Shown: positions 51,584-59,495 of the stretch, piece by piece | Layout: each line of letters opens with the position of its first letter | Numbering within the stretch: the first letter of the stretch is position 1 | Origin: Korobacter sp036501185 | GTDB lineage: Bacteria; Acidobacteriota; Terriglobia; Terriglobales; Acidobacteriaceae | Length of the DNA: 64,000 nt | Direction of reading: 5' to 3' | Assembly (NCBI GenBank): GCA_036501185.1 | Contig: DASYAU010000075.1 | Location: 1 to 64,000 of the forward strand | Notes under the pieces: model-generated | Databases searched by the model: none | Told to the model about the DNA's origin: nothing | Seen by the model: only the letters and a program-made list of their open reading frames with translations | Made by a program: the position numbers and the translations under genes

Positions 51584-52519
51584 ATGAACCTCATACAAGT
51601 TGCGAACGAGTTCCAAACCGAAGAGCAATGTCTAGAATGGCTCGCCAATAGCCGCTGGCCGGATGGCGTTCGTTGCCCGATCTGCGGCAACGATAAGGTG
51701 TCCAAGATCACCCGCAAGAGCAAGGGCGACAACAAGCGCCCGTTCGTTTACGCCTGCCTAGAGCCTAGCTGTAAGCACCAGTTCTCTCCGACAGTGGGAA
51801 CGATCTTCCATGGCTCGCACATCCCCCTCCGCACTTGGTTCCTTGCAATCACAATCGTCATGGATGCCAAAAAGGGAATGTCGGCAAAGCAGATTCAAGA
51901 GCACCTTAACATCGGATCGTACCGGACCGCGTGGTACATGGTTCACCGCATCCGTAAAGCGATGGCCGAAGAATTCCCCACTAAGATGCAGGGCGTAGTC
52001 GAGATGGACGAAACGTGGATTGGCGGAAAAACCAAACGCCGTGGCGTTGCTCGCAAAATACGCGCTGAACAGTTCGACATGGTAATTGGTATGCGTGAGC
52101 GTGGTGGCCGTGTCCGTTTCTTCCACACTCCGGATGCGCGCAAGGCCACAGTTAAGGCAATCGTTGACCGTCACCTAGCAGTCGGCGCAAAGATCATGAC
52201 CGACCAAGCCGTGGTTTATGACTTCGCGCTGGATAAGACGTTCAAGAAACACCATCGCACCGTGAATCACAAGGTCGAATACGTTGCTGCCGATGGGACG
52301 CATACCAATACGATTGAAAGTGCGTTCTCGCTCTTAAAGCGCGGCCTGATAGGGTCATTCCATCGCGTGAGCATAAAGCACCTGCATCGCTATTTGAGCG
52401 AGTTCGAATATCGCTTCAACGTGCGGAGCATGAACGCGAAGTTTGAAGGAATTCTGTCGCGCATGATGGTCACTCCCACCATGCCGTACAAGGTGCTCAT
52501 CGCTCCGGTTTCGGAGTAG
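51584..52519 (+). CDS. IS1595 family transposase
   Basis: 311 residues from the ATG at 51584 (GGAGA five bases before). An N-terminal zinc ribbon (CPICGNDKVSKITRKSKGDN, CLEPSCKHQFSPTVGTIFHG) is followed by the ISXO2-like DDE domain: VVEMDETWIGGKTKRR, IMTDQAVVYDFA, HTNTIESAFSLLKRGLIGSF, YLSEFEYRFN. All catalytic acids appear present. Clear terminal inverted repeats were not found, so it could be a solo or degenerate element. Its end overlaps the small ORF on the other strand by 23 bases. Confidence 0.9.
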   Translation: MNLIQVANEFQTEEQCLEWLANSRWPDGVRCPICGNDKVSKITRKSKGDNKRPFVYACLEPSCKHQFSPTVGTIFHGSHIPLRTWFLAITIVMDAKKGMSAKQIQEHLNIGSYRTAWYMVHRIRKAMAEEFPTKMQGVVEMDETWIGGKTKRRGVARKIRAEQFDMVIGMRERGGRVRFFHTPDARKATVKAIVDRHLAVGAKIMTDQAVVYDFALDKTFKKHHRTVNHKVEYVAADGTHTNTIESAFSLLKRGLIGSFHRVSIKHLHRYLSEFEYRFNVRSMNAKFEGILSRMMVTPTMPYKVLIAPVSE

Positions 52520-52661
52520 GCGGGGCGATCTTCCCCGCCTTTTCTATCTTGCCTATCCGACGCTCTTTGGTGGGCACTGGCGCTGACTTAGTAAGGTTCC
52601 CCAAGATGCGATTGAATTCGTTCCGAGAAACCGTTTCGGGAATGTTTTTTGGCTTAGTCAT
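52497..52661 (-). CDS. Small basic protein downstream of the NYN gene
   Basis: 54 residues: TKPKNIPETVSRNEFNRILG then a Pro/Lys-rich tail ending PTPKPER. Its ATG overlaps the NYN stop by one base (TAATG), which supports translation. Its tail is encoded across the transposase terminator and last codons. Strongly basic, perhaps a nucleic-acid or partner-binding peptide; function unknown. Confidence 0.55.
   Translation of the reverse strand: MTKPKNIPETVSRNEFNRILGNLTKSAPVPTKERRIGKIEKAGKIAPPTPKPER
52519..52543 (+). terminator. Intrinsic terminator of the transposase gene
   Basis: GGCGGGG/CCCCGCC stem (52519-52525, 52533-52539) then TTTT, starting on the last base of the stop codon. It is also part of the coding sequence of the small gene on the minus strand. 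Confidence 0.75.
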
Positions 52662-53311
52662 TATCGCTCCCGCCACTTGGTAGGACATTCAATGGTATAT
52701 GCTCCGACCGGAATTGACTCCGGCAAGCGGGAGTCTTTGAATTTTTTGGCGGTCAACTCCAAGTGCGAATCCGAGAATTTTTTCAATTCAAAGTAATCTC
52801 CACGACCAGGAGGGAGTACGACCAAGACGTTTTTCTTGAGAATTCGGCAGGCTTTCACTGCCGGAACCTGATCGCTGTCTGCGGTCACAAGGATGATGTC
52901 GTCTACCTTGTCGGTCGTAAAAGAATCCAGCAGCATATATGTTGCGATGTTAACGTCCGTTTGTTTCTCTTGTTGGTCTTTGATTTCATACCCGCAACTC
53001 GTGCATGGAAAATTGTTGCTCTGATAGTCGCCATAATGGATTTTCAGGATTGTCGGGTCCAGCGTTCCGAGCGCATCCAGATATTTGTTCTGACGCTTTT
53101 GTTTCTCCACATCATTCTTAATGCGCGACGTGAAATATCGCACATGCACAAGTTCCTGATCCTCACATAGCAACCTGCGCGACAGCTTAATGAGATCCAG
53201 CCACATGAAACTTCGCCATCCCTTTTCACGCATAGCGAAGTACAGGTTAAAGCCGTCGATATAGACGATTGCTTTCCTTTTCTTTTCAGCGGTTTGCGCG
53301 GGTGTTCCCAT
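52661..53311 (-). CDS. NYN/PIN-like nuclease domain protein (LabA/DUF88 type)
   Basis: 216 residues. AIVYIDGFNLYFAMREKGWRS has the first catalytic Asp and Asn of the NYN fold; KQTDVNIATYMLLDSF the second Asp; DDIILVTADSDQVPAVKACR the third (SDxD). CTSCGYEIKDQQEKQTDV carries a CxxC. NYN proteins are metal-dependent RNases. AT-richer than neighbours, suggesting transfer. It is convergent with an IS1595-type transposase and followed by a small basic ORF; it could be a passenger of the element or a defence/RNA-processing gene. Divergent from the strong ncRNA promoter at 53348. Confidence 0.85.
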   Translation of the reverse strand: MGTPAQTAEKKRKAIVYIDGFNLYFAMREKGWRSFMWLDLIKLSRRLLCEDQELVHVRYFTSRIKNDVEKQKRQNKYLDALGTLDPTILKIHYGDYQSNNFPCTSCGYEIKDQQEKQTDVNIATYMLLDSFTTDKVDDIILVTADSDQVPAVKACRILKKNVLVVLPPGRGDYFELKKFSDSHLELTAKKFKDSRLPESIPVGAYTIECPTKWRER

Positions 53312-53347
53312 CGTGATTACTCGCTCGAATATTCTTCGTATGGTGGG

Positions 53348-53375
53348 TTGACAACCAAACGATCTAATTTATAAT
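53348..53375 (+). promoter_or_regulatory. Perfect consensus sigma70 promoter
   Basis: TTGACA (53348-53353), 16-base spacer, TATAAT (53370-53375). Both hexamers are exact consensus. Predicted start about 53382. No protein-coding start follows on this strand for more than 900 bases. Confidence 0.85.
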
Positions 53376-53382
53376 CACAGTC

Positions 53383-53605
53383 GATACAGCTCCAGCGATA
53401 GCATCGTTGGATTGACGGCTACCCGAAAGGGTGGCTGTCTACGTTTGGGGCTATAATGGCGGAGGGCGGGGCAATCGAAGCCCGTTCCCGTGGGAACACC
53501 CGCGTATAAGGCGAGACCTAGCCGCCAGCTAGACGCCCTCCAATAATGTGCCTCACTAGAACCCGATTCGCTGCTCCGGCCAAGGTTTAGCGAATCGGGT
53601 GTATC
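53383..53605 (+). ncRNA. Highly structured RNA of unknown family
   Basis: About 220 bases. Hand-drawn stems: CCAGCGAT/ATCGTTGG (53392-53399, 53403-53410); an 11-bp stem 53414-53424 with 53429-53439 capped by a GAAA tetraloop; GGGGC/GCCTC (53447-53451, 53550-53554) closing an internal loop onto GGAGGGCG/CGCCCTCC (53461-53468, 53534-53541); inside it GGGC/GCCC (53469-53472, 53480-53483), GTTCC/GGAAC (53484-53488, 53493-53497) and CTAGC/GCTAG (53518-53522, 53528-53532), whose loop CGCC can also pair with GGCG 53510-53513 as a pseudoknot; and a final perfect 12-bp hairpin 53561-53572 with 53589-53600. Not tmRNA, RNase P, SRP or 6S by any landmark I know. Confidence 0.7.
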
Positions 53606-53679
53606 AGGCCAGCATGAGCGTGAGCCCCATGCCCGCTCGACTGTATTCTCGGCATACATATCCTCCGGATTGCACCCGC

Positions 53680-54222
53680 TCACGGCAGGGTCGCAATCAA
53701 GTCCTTTGCGACGGACAGAGCCTTTTGAAGCCCCGCATTGGTCAATCGGTATCGGGTACTCCGTTTGATGCCCGATTTCAAAACGTGGGCACTTTCGATA
53801 GGCTTGTCCATGATGCGGTCAACACGTAGCACGGGCTTACCAGACTGGGCTAGACCGTCGCCGATCTCCTGCCCGGTCACAGCCACGTTGTTCCGCATAT
53901 CTTTATGTCCCAACATAATCAGGAGCGCGGCATCCTCCGCTGACGTAGGGAGTGCAGTTAGAGAAACAACGCGACCCGAAACATGTAAAATCTTTTCAAT
54001 CGGCACGTGCGTCGAAGCGCTGTCCGACTCCTGATTTTGCTCGCTCTGGGCATTTTCCGCAAGAGGTTTGGAAACATTTTTGTGCGGCACCGAGCCGATT
54101 AGCTCTTTAAACGCCTCCAATTGGGCTTGCACGGTCTCGACGGGTCCCTCGGCTTCAAACTCATGTTCGCCTACCCGAATCTTGATCTTAGTGATATCCA
54201 CGGGCGCATCCAATCCTTTCAT
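53680..54222 (-). CDS. Hypothetical protein of the accessory island
   Basis: 180 residues. N-terminal text IKIRVGEHEFEAEGPVETVQAQLEAFKELI recurs in hypothetical proteins of mobile regions; a middle Ser/Glu/Gln linker and a C-terminal winged-helix-like part (AEDAALLIMLGHKDMRNN, TGQEIGDGLAQSGKPVLRVDRIMD, STRYRLTNAGLQKALSVAKDLI) suggest a DNA-binding protein. It ends 75 bases from the structured RNA, convergent with it. Function not known. Confidence 0.7.
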   Translation of the reverse strand: MKGLDAPVDITKIKIRVGEHEFEAEGPVETVQAQLEAFKELIGSVPHKNVSKPLAENAQSEQNQESDSASTHVPIEKILHVSGRVVSLTALPTSAEDAALLIMLGHKDMRNNVAVTGQEIGDGLAQSGKPVLRVDRIMDKPIESAHVLKSGIKRSTRYRLTNAGLQKALSVAKDLIATLP

Positions 54223-54311
54223 ACAAAAGGATGGCAGATAATATACTTTGGCGTCAATAAAAAACTGATATGGTAGGTTGCAATTTTTATGGATTACACG
54301 AAGATGGGGGT

Positions 54312-54530
54312 ATGAAGCTTTACCGATTCCTAGTGAATTCAGTGTGTTTGGTGTGCGGCAAGTGGCTCTGCGTGACGGGCGGGGAGTATACGGGAGATAT
54401 TGTCTGCTACAAGTGCGGTGCTATCAATGAGTTTAGGAACTCTCTAAAGCCTGTCGGGGCGCAGAGCGACGACTGCCCTGTCACGGTAGAGCGATCATCC
54501 GCGAAACCGTTGTATGTGTCAAGTGCATAA
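54312..54530 (+). CDS. Mu Com-like zinc-ribbon protein
   Basis: 72 residues from the ATG at 54312 (GGGGG five bases before). CLVCGKWLCVTGGEYTGDIV with CYKCGAINEFRN after it gives two CxxC pairs spaced as in the Com translational activator of phage Mu, which binds mRNA. No mom-like gene follows. Could be a phage remnant or another RNA-binding zinc ribbon. Confidence 0.55.
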   Translation: MKLYRFLVNSVCLVCGKWLCVTGGEYTGDIVCYKCGAINEFRNSLKPVGAQSDDCPVTVERSSAKPLYVSSA

Positions 54531-54593
54531 TCATCAGCCTAAACTGCTGAAAACAATCAAAACCACAGGGGAGGGGGAGGGGTAGTCACCACC

Positions 54594-55271
54594 ATGAAGT
54601 TCCAGGAATGTCAGCACGTCTTCGCCAGCGGCAACACTTGCCGCTCGCCTCGGCTCCGCAACCAGCGCTTCTGCTACTACCATGTCGCCGTCCGCGATCG
54701 CCTTCGCCGCCAGCGTCTCGCCGCCGAGCGCAAGCTCCCCTTGCAACTTCCCGTCCTCGAAGACGAATCCACCATCCAGCTCGCGCTCGGCGACGTCGTC
54801 AACGCCATGCTCGCCGATCGCATCGACGCCAAAAAGGCTGCGCTCACTCTCTACGCGTTGCAAACCGCATCCGCCAACCTCAAGCACGCGAAGCCCTCGG
54901 CTCCAGCCACTTACACCGAGTACGCTCCCGACCTCGACGCCGCTCTTCCCCCCGTCGACGCCGCTCCGGACCAGGCCTCTGTCGCAGCCGAAGAACCAGC
55001 CTCCGGACCGAAGAAAATCCCTCGCAAAAAACCCGTGACTGGCGCCGACGGCCAGCGTCCCAACATCGACTCATTCTCCCGCTTCATGTTTCAAGTGCGG
55101 AAAAAAGAGTTGAAGGCCATCCGCAAATACACCAAGGCCTTTAGCGCAGGCGCGGCTTCGCCGCTACCCTGGACCATCAAGGCCGACCAGGAAGAAATTG
55201 CGAAACATGAAGAGCGATGCGCAGAAGTGGCCGCAAATCTCAAAAAAGCCAGTGCATCGGTCCGGAGGTGA
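54594..55271 (+). CDS. Acidobacterial hypothetical protein with CYYH zinc motif
   Basis: 225 residues. The N-terminus CQHVFASGNTCRSPRLRNQR then FCYYHVAVRDR gives a C-x8-C-x12-C-x2-H zinc-like motif. The centre is helical (IQLALGDVVNAMLADRIDAKKAALTLYALQTA), followed by a Pro/Ala-rich linker and a basic C-terminus. Text of this kind is common as multicopy hypothetical genes in Acidobacteriota; role unknown. The purine-rich GGGGAGGGGGAGGGG upstream may serve as ribosome site. Confidence 0.7.
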   Translation: MKFQECQHVFASGNTCRSPRLRNQRFCYYHVAVRDRLRRQRLAAERKLPLQLPVLEDESTIQLALGDVVNAMLADRIDAKKAALTLYALQTASANLKHAKPSAPATYTEYAPDLDAALPPVDAAPDQASVAAEEPASGPKKIPRKKPVTGADGQRPNIDSFSRFMFQVRKKELKAIRKYTKAFSAGAASPLPWTIKADQEEIAKHEERCAEVAANLKKASASVRR

Positions 55272-55592
55272 GCCATGACAATACCGAACACTCCCACCCG
55301 AAACCTGTCCGCCAGTTCTCTCGATAGCGCGAAAACTGGGGTTCCCTTCGTGGGGTGTTCGCCGCTTGGAGGCTACGGAGTTAAGGTTTGTGGATGGTTG
55401 GGGTGCGAGTTTCAGCGCAAAAATCTAAGCAAAGGCTACGGCGATTTTCGGGTCTGCCGGCGGTCTTTCAGGTGGTCGCCTCACGATATACTTTTTCTAC
55501 TGGGCCCTGGCAAACCGCACTGCCTCATTGACCGGCAAGTCCCGCCTCGGAATACCCAAATCGTAAGCAAAACCTCCAGGAGATCGTTCAGG
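55272..55592. other. Leader region before the sedolisin gene
   Basis: 321 bases. The sedolisin frame is open through it but lacks protein character and precedes the signal peptide, so I treat it as untranslated leader. No promoter of good quality or strong hairpin seen. Confidence 0.4.
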
Positions 55593-57035
55593 ATGAGACT
55601 CACCCACATCCTCTCTGCCGCTGCTGCGCTGGCATTCGCCGTCGCACCGGCTTTCGCGCAATCCCACGGCGTATCCCCCATGTTCACCCTCGGCCCGCAC
55701 GCTGACACTGCTTCGGTCAGCGCTTCGAGTTCGACCGGGTCCAATTACCTTCTGTTTACGTGCCAAATCCCCGGCAGCTCTTTTAGCTGTTACGACCCTT
55801 ACCAGATGCGTCACGCGTATGGGGTTGACTCACTGATCGCGTCCGGGTATGACGGCCGCGGAAAGACGATCGTCATCATCGACGGGTTTTCAGATCCAAA
55901 CCTTGCCGCCGACTTCAATTACTTCATCAATTACTACGGGCTGACTCCGATGAACGGACTGGGCAACCCGACCAACCCCGCATTGCCGACATTCAAGGTG
56001 ATCGCGCCCCAAGGCGCAGGCCCGGCGAACGCAAATTGGTCTGGAGAAATGTCGCTGGACGTGGAGTGGGCGCACGCCATTGCGCCGGGGGCGAACATCA
56101 CGCTGGTGACCGCCAAGAGCAGCTTGAGCTCCGATATGCTGGCGGCCACGAAATACGCGATTGATAACCAGCTCGGGGACGTGATCTCGCAGAGCTTTGG
56201 TATGAACGAAAGCTGCGTGGATCCGACGGTCATGGCGCAGCAACACGAACTCTTTGTGGAAGCTACGCAGAAGAAGATCACACTGTTCGCGTCGGCCGGC
56301 GATTACGGAACGACGCAGGTGAACTGCGACGGGACGGCCCTGGTCAAGGCGGCGTCGTCACCGGCTGTCGACCCGCTGGTGACGGCGGTGGGTGGAACCG
56401 AATTGCATGCCGCTCCCTACTGCTTATCGGTGCTCGGCTGCGTTCCTGCGCAGAACCCCGCGCCGGGGACGTACCAGGGCGAAGTGGTGTGGAATGAATC
56501 GACGCTGGTGCCGGGCGGTGAAGCCACCGGCGGCGGATACAGCGTCGTTTTCGATGAGCCTCCATCGCAGGAGGGCACGATCCACGGAGGCAAGCAGCGC
56601 GGCGCTCCGGACGTTGCCTATAACGCGGCGGTTTATCACGGCGTGCTGACATACATCGTCGGTGCGTGGAACCTGGTTGGCGGAACCAGCGCCGGGTCGC
56701 CGCAATGGGCGGCCATCACTGCGATCGCCGATCAGAGAGCGGGACACAACCTCGGGTACATCAACTCGGCGCTTTACCGCATCGGCCAATCTTCGATGTC
56801 GCACACGTCGTTCAACGACGTGGTGAGCGGGAACAACTCGTGGGCGGGCATTACCGGCTATAGCGCTGCTCCCGGTTGGGATGCAGTCACGGGATTTGGT
56901 AGCCCGGAGGGCGACAACATGGTAAGCAACCTGTTGAGCCTGGTTTCGGCGGGGGATGGTACGGCGGCGATTGCAGCCTCGAAGCCACACACCAATGCGA
57001 AACCGAATGCCAACGGTCACGTTCAGTCCCACTAA
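55593..57035 (+). CDS. Secreted sedolisin (S53) serine-carboxyl protease
   Basis: 480 residues from ATG 55593 (AGGAG ten bases before). Signal peptide MRLTHILSAAAALAFAVAPAFA; no long propeptide. The Glu/Asp pair of the S53 site is in SGEMSLDVEWAHAIAPGA, the oxyanion Asp in FASAGDYG, and the nucleophile in LVGGTSAGSPQWAAI. C-terminal calcium-site region GWDAVTGFGSPEG. Sedolisins work at acid pH, fitting a soil acidobacterium. Short for S53 because the N-terminal prodomain is absent. Own terminator follows. Confidence 0.9.
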   Translation: MRLTHILSAAAALAFAVAPAFAQSHGVSPMFTLGPHADTASVSASSSTGSNYLLFTCQIPGSSFSCYDPYQMRHAYGVDSLIASGYDGRGKTIVIIDGFSDPNLAADFNYFINYYGLTPMNGLGNPTNPALPTFKVIAPQGAGPANANWSGEMSLDVEWAHAIAPGANITLVTAKSSLSSDMLAATKYAIDNQLGDVISQSFGMNESCVDPTVMAQQHELFVEATQKKITLFASAGDYGTTQVNCDGTALVKAASSPAVDPLVTAVGGTELHAAPYCLSVLGCVPAQNPAPGTYQGEVVWNESTLVPGGEATGGGYSVVFDEPPSQEGTIHGGKQRGAPDVAYNAAVYHGVLTYIVGAWNLVGGTSAGSPQWAAITAIADQRAGHNLGYINSALYRIGQSSMSHTSFNDVVSGNNSWAGITGYSAAPGWDAVTGFGSPEGDNMVSNLLSLVSAGDGTAAIAASKPHTNAKPNANGHVQSH

Positions 57036-57052
57036 CGAAAGGAAGTGCGAGA

Positions 57053-57084
57053 AACGGCTGTCCCGAGAGGGATGGCCGTTTTTT
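57053..57084 (+). terminator. Intrinsic terminator of the sedolisin gene
   Basis: Twelve-bp stem (two G-U) 57053-57064 with 57069-57080, GAGA loop, then TTTT and G. Confidence 0.8.
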
Positions 57085-57096
57085 GTGTAAGCGGAA

Positions 57097-59172
57097 TCAG
57101 GCTTCGCGGGGACGGGGCCCGGGGTGGATGGTTTCGAGGATGCGTCGGCGTTCAACTGACGGGGGGATGGACCAGCCGTTTTCGTTTTCGACTACGCGGA
57201 TGATGGCGGGGTCGGAGTTGGCGGCTTCGGTGACCGAGAGATGGTTTTCCCAGATCTGGGCGCGGAGACCGTTGGCGTAGTCGAGGCGGAGCTCGGGGAC
57301 ATTACCGCTGGCGATGACGTAGCCGGGGCTTTGCGTCGCGGGGGAGAGCACGACGAAGCGGGCGTCGAGGAGCGGGAAGTCGAAGTCGTTGAAGACGTAT
57401 TGGAAGGCTTCGGGATGCGAAATCATGCCGCCGTCACCGGTGTAGTTGACGACGTATTCTTCGTCGATGATGTCGCCGGGCTGGACGGCAGTGATGGCGG
57501 CGCCGGTGTTGACGACGCGGGAGTTGAGAACCTGCGCGGAGGAGGGTACGGCGAGGGGATGAAATTCTTTGGCGGCCGCGGCGGTGATCAGTTGGACGAC
57601 GCGATGCATGTAGAGCGAGACGCTGCCGTCGTTGCGGGCGATGGCAACTTTGTCTTGGAGCAGGATGACGGCGGGGGCCGGGCAAACGGCAGGTTCTTCG
57701 TCGCGGCGCTCCTCAGGATTACAAGAGGTGGGAAGGGAGATTGAAGTGTTAACGGCCGCGGGCGCGGGACGGCGATAGGGCTGGTAAAAGGGCTCGGAAG
57801 ACGGGCCGGCGTTGCCGGCGAGCCGGGCCATGCGGCGGAAGTTGCGGGCGTTGGGCGCGATGGCGAGAAGATCGGCGGCGGCGCGGTCGGCTGCGTAGTT
57901 GTCGCCCACGCGCTGGAGTTCCGAGATGAGCATGCGGTGAGCGGCGCGGTCGAGAGGCCAGTCGTTCAGGACGCGGCGGAGTTCGTGGACGGCGTCGGAA
58001 TCATGATTGCCGGCGGCTAACCAGTTGGCGTAGGCGAGGGAGTCGGGCGCGCAGTCTTGCAGCCTCTCGCCAACTGCGATGGAGCAAGCGGCGGTTGATG
58101 CGGAGGTAGAGGCTTGAGCCGTAGCAGCGGATTTGGCCGCGGCTTCAGCGACGAGCTTTTGGCCGACCGTGGTATTGGCGAGTACGGAGCCGCGGATGCT
58201 TTGCGCGGCGTCAGCCAGTCTCCCATCGGCGAGGGCGAGGGCAGCGCGGAGATAGATGGCCTCGCGCGGGGCGAAGTTGAAGGGCTTCCAATCTGGATTC
58301 GTGGGTGCCGCGGTTTTCGTGATGCGTATGCGCGGGGAAGTTTCGGCTGCGCTGAAGGTTACCGCAACGTTGTGCGGCCCGGCGATTAGTGTGACGCGGC
58401 CGGGATCGGTGGGCTGGGCGTCGACAGTGAGCTTTGCGCCAGTTAGGTTTCCGGAAATTTCGTAGTCGCCATCGCCGTCGGCGAGGTAGCTGGCGGTGGC
58501 GGTATAGCTGGCGGCGCGCGGGAGATAGTCGGGCACCACGATCCGGCCATCTGGGAACTCGAACTGCTCGGAGGCACGACTGGCTCCGGTGGCGCGCGTC
58601 ATCGAATAGTTGGTGAGCCAGCCGGAGTATTGCGCGAGGTGGCGAACGTCGGCATGGGGGAGGCCGTCGAGTGAGGCTTGGTAGAGTGCCTCGAGCGCGG
58701 CGCCGGCGCAAGCGGGTTCGTGCGAGGCGATGGCCTCGATCTGGTCACGCTGCTGACGCAGCATTTCCGGGTTTTGTCCGAAGGAACTCAGGCGAAGGGC
58801 AGCCACTGCCGCGCGTGGGTCTCCTGGCTTCGCGAGGCGGCAGACTTTCACGGCGTCGCGGAGTTCCTCGGCACGGGAATTTGCAGCGGAAGCGGTCTCC
58901 ATGGAGAGGAACCAGGCTTCTACGTTGTGAGGAGAGTGAGAAGCTTCGCGAAGGGCGAGCTTCTGCGCACGGGCGAGGTCGTTGCGTTCGAACAGCGCCA
59001 CCCGTGCGGCGTTGGCGGGTCCGCTAGTGAGAGCAGGAGGCTTTACGTGATGTTGAGTGTGAGAGTAATCGGCGGCCAACAGGGAGGTGCCGCAGCACAA
59101 AAGTGTCCAGGAGATCGCGAGGCGGAAGGCTCGCGACGACAAATGCGGTCGGGCTCGGTTTATTCGAACCAC
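57097..59172 (-). CDS. Secreted TPR protein with DUF3857-like C-terminus
   Basis: 691 residues. Signal peptide FRLAISWTLLCCGTSLLAAD after an Arg-rich start; TPR-like helices at about 55-190 and 390-460; residues 540-690 resemble DUF3857 (VILLQDKVAIARNDGSVSLYMHRVVQLITA, GDIIDEEYVVNYTGDGG, DFPLLDARFVVLSPA). DUF3857 proteins normally continue into a transglutaminase-like domain; here the gene ends first, so it may be shortened. GTG start. Probably an envelope protein of unknown role. Confidence 0.72.
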   Translation of the reverse strand: MVRINRARPHLSSRAFRLAISWTLLCCGTSLLAADYSHTQHHVKPPALTSGPANAARVALFERNDLARAQKLALREASHSPHNVEAWFLSMETASAANSRAEELRDAVKVCRLAKPGDPRAAVAALRLSSFGQNPEMLRQQRDQIEAIASHEPACAGAALEALYQASLDGLPHADVRHLAQYSGWLTNYSMTRATGASRASEQFEFPDGRIVVPDYLPRAASYTATASYLADGDGDYEISGNLTGAKLTVDAQPTDPGRVTLIAGPHNVAVTFSAAETSPRIRITKTAAPTNPDWKPFNFAPREAIYLRAALALADGRLADAAQSIRGSVLANTTVGQKLVAEAAAKSAATAQASTSASTAACSIAVGERLQDCAPDSLAYANWLAAGNHDSDAVHELRRVLNDWPLDRAAHRMLISELQRVGDNYAADRAAADLLAIAPNARNFRRMARLAGNAGPSSEPFYQPYRRPAPAAVNTSISLPTSCNPEERRDEEPAVCPAPAVILLQDKVAIARNDGSVSLYMHRVVQLITAAAAKEFHPLAVPSSAQVLNSRVVNTGAAITAVQPGDIIDEEYVVNYTGDGGMISHPEAFQYVFNDFDFPLLDARFVVLSPATQSPGYVIASGNVPELRLDYANGLRAQIWENHLSVTEAANSDPAIIRVVENENGWSIPPSVERRRILETIHPGPRPREA

Positions 59173-59495
59173 TCGAAACCCACTTCCTGGGGGCTTTCAA
59201 ATAGTTCGCCCTGGCGGTCGCCCACCAGGGCGCTAGCTGATCTCAAACTCGCGCCTTGCCACACGCTTTTCCCCCAGGATTCATGTGTGGAGGGGCGCAG
59301 TCTAGAATTCAGTGCCTCGAGTATCGACCAGAGTTGATCCTTGCAAAATTGAGTTAACGTCCTAAGGAGCTAGCAAATAGACCTTAGGCCGCTGACGTCC
59401 TGCCAAGTTCACAATAATTCGACATTGACTACAAACGTTGAGCCGGGGCTTTGCCATCCAACTCACCGTCTGCTGCTAGACGGCGTGAGGTCGAC
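59173..59495. other. Intergenic region between divergent genes
   Basis: 323 bases, no gene. Holds an inverted repeat CCTAAGG/CCTTAGG (59361-59367, 59382-59388) and a hairpin CCGTCT/AGACGG (59469-59474, 59481-59486) ten bases before the next ATG. Confidence 0.45.

Noticed and set aside
51584..53450. Complete insertion sequence with ends
   Set aside because: I could not find matching terminal inverted repeats or a target duplication by eye, so only the transposase gene is annotated.
53383..53605. Identification as tmRNA, 6S, SRP, RNase P or a retron RNA
   Set aside because: The conserved landmarks of those RNAs are absent and no reverse transcriptase gene is nearby.
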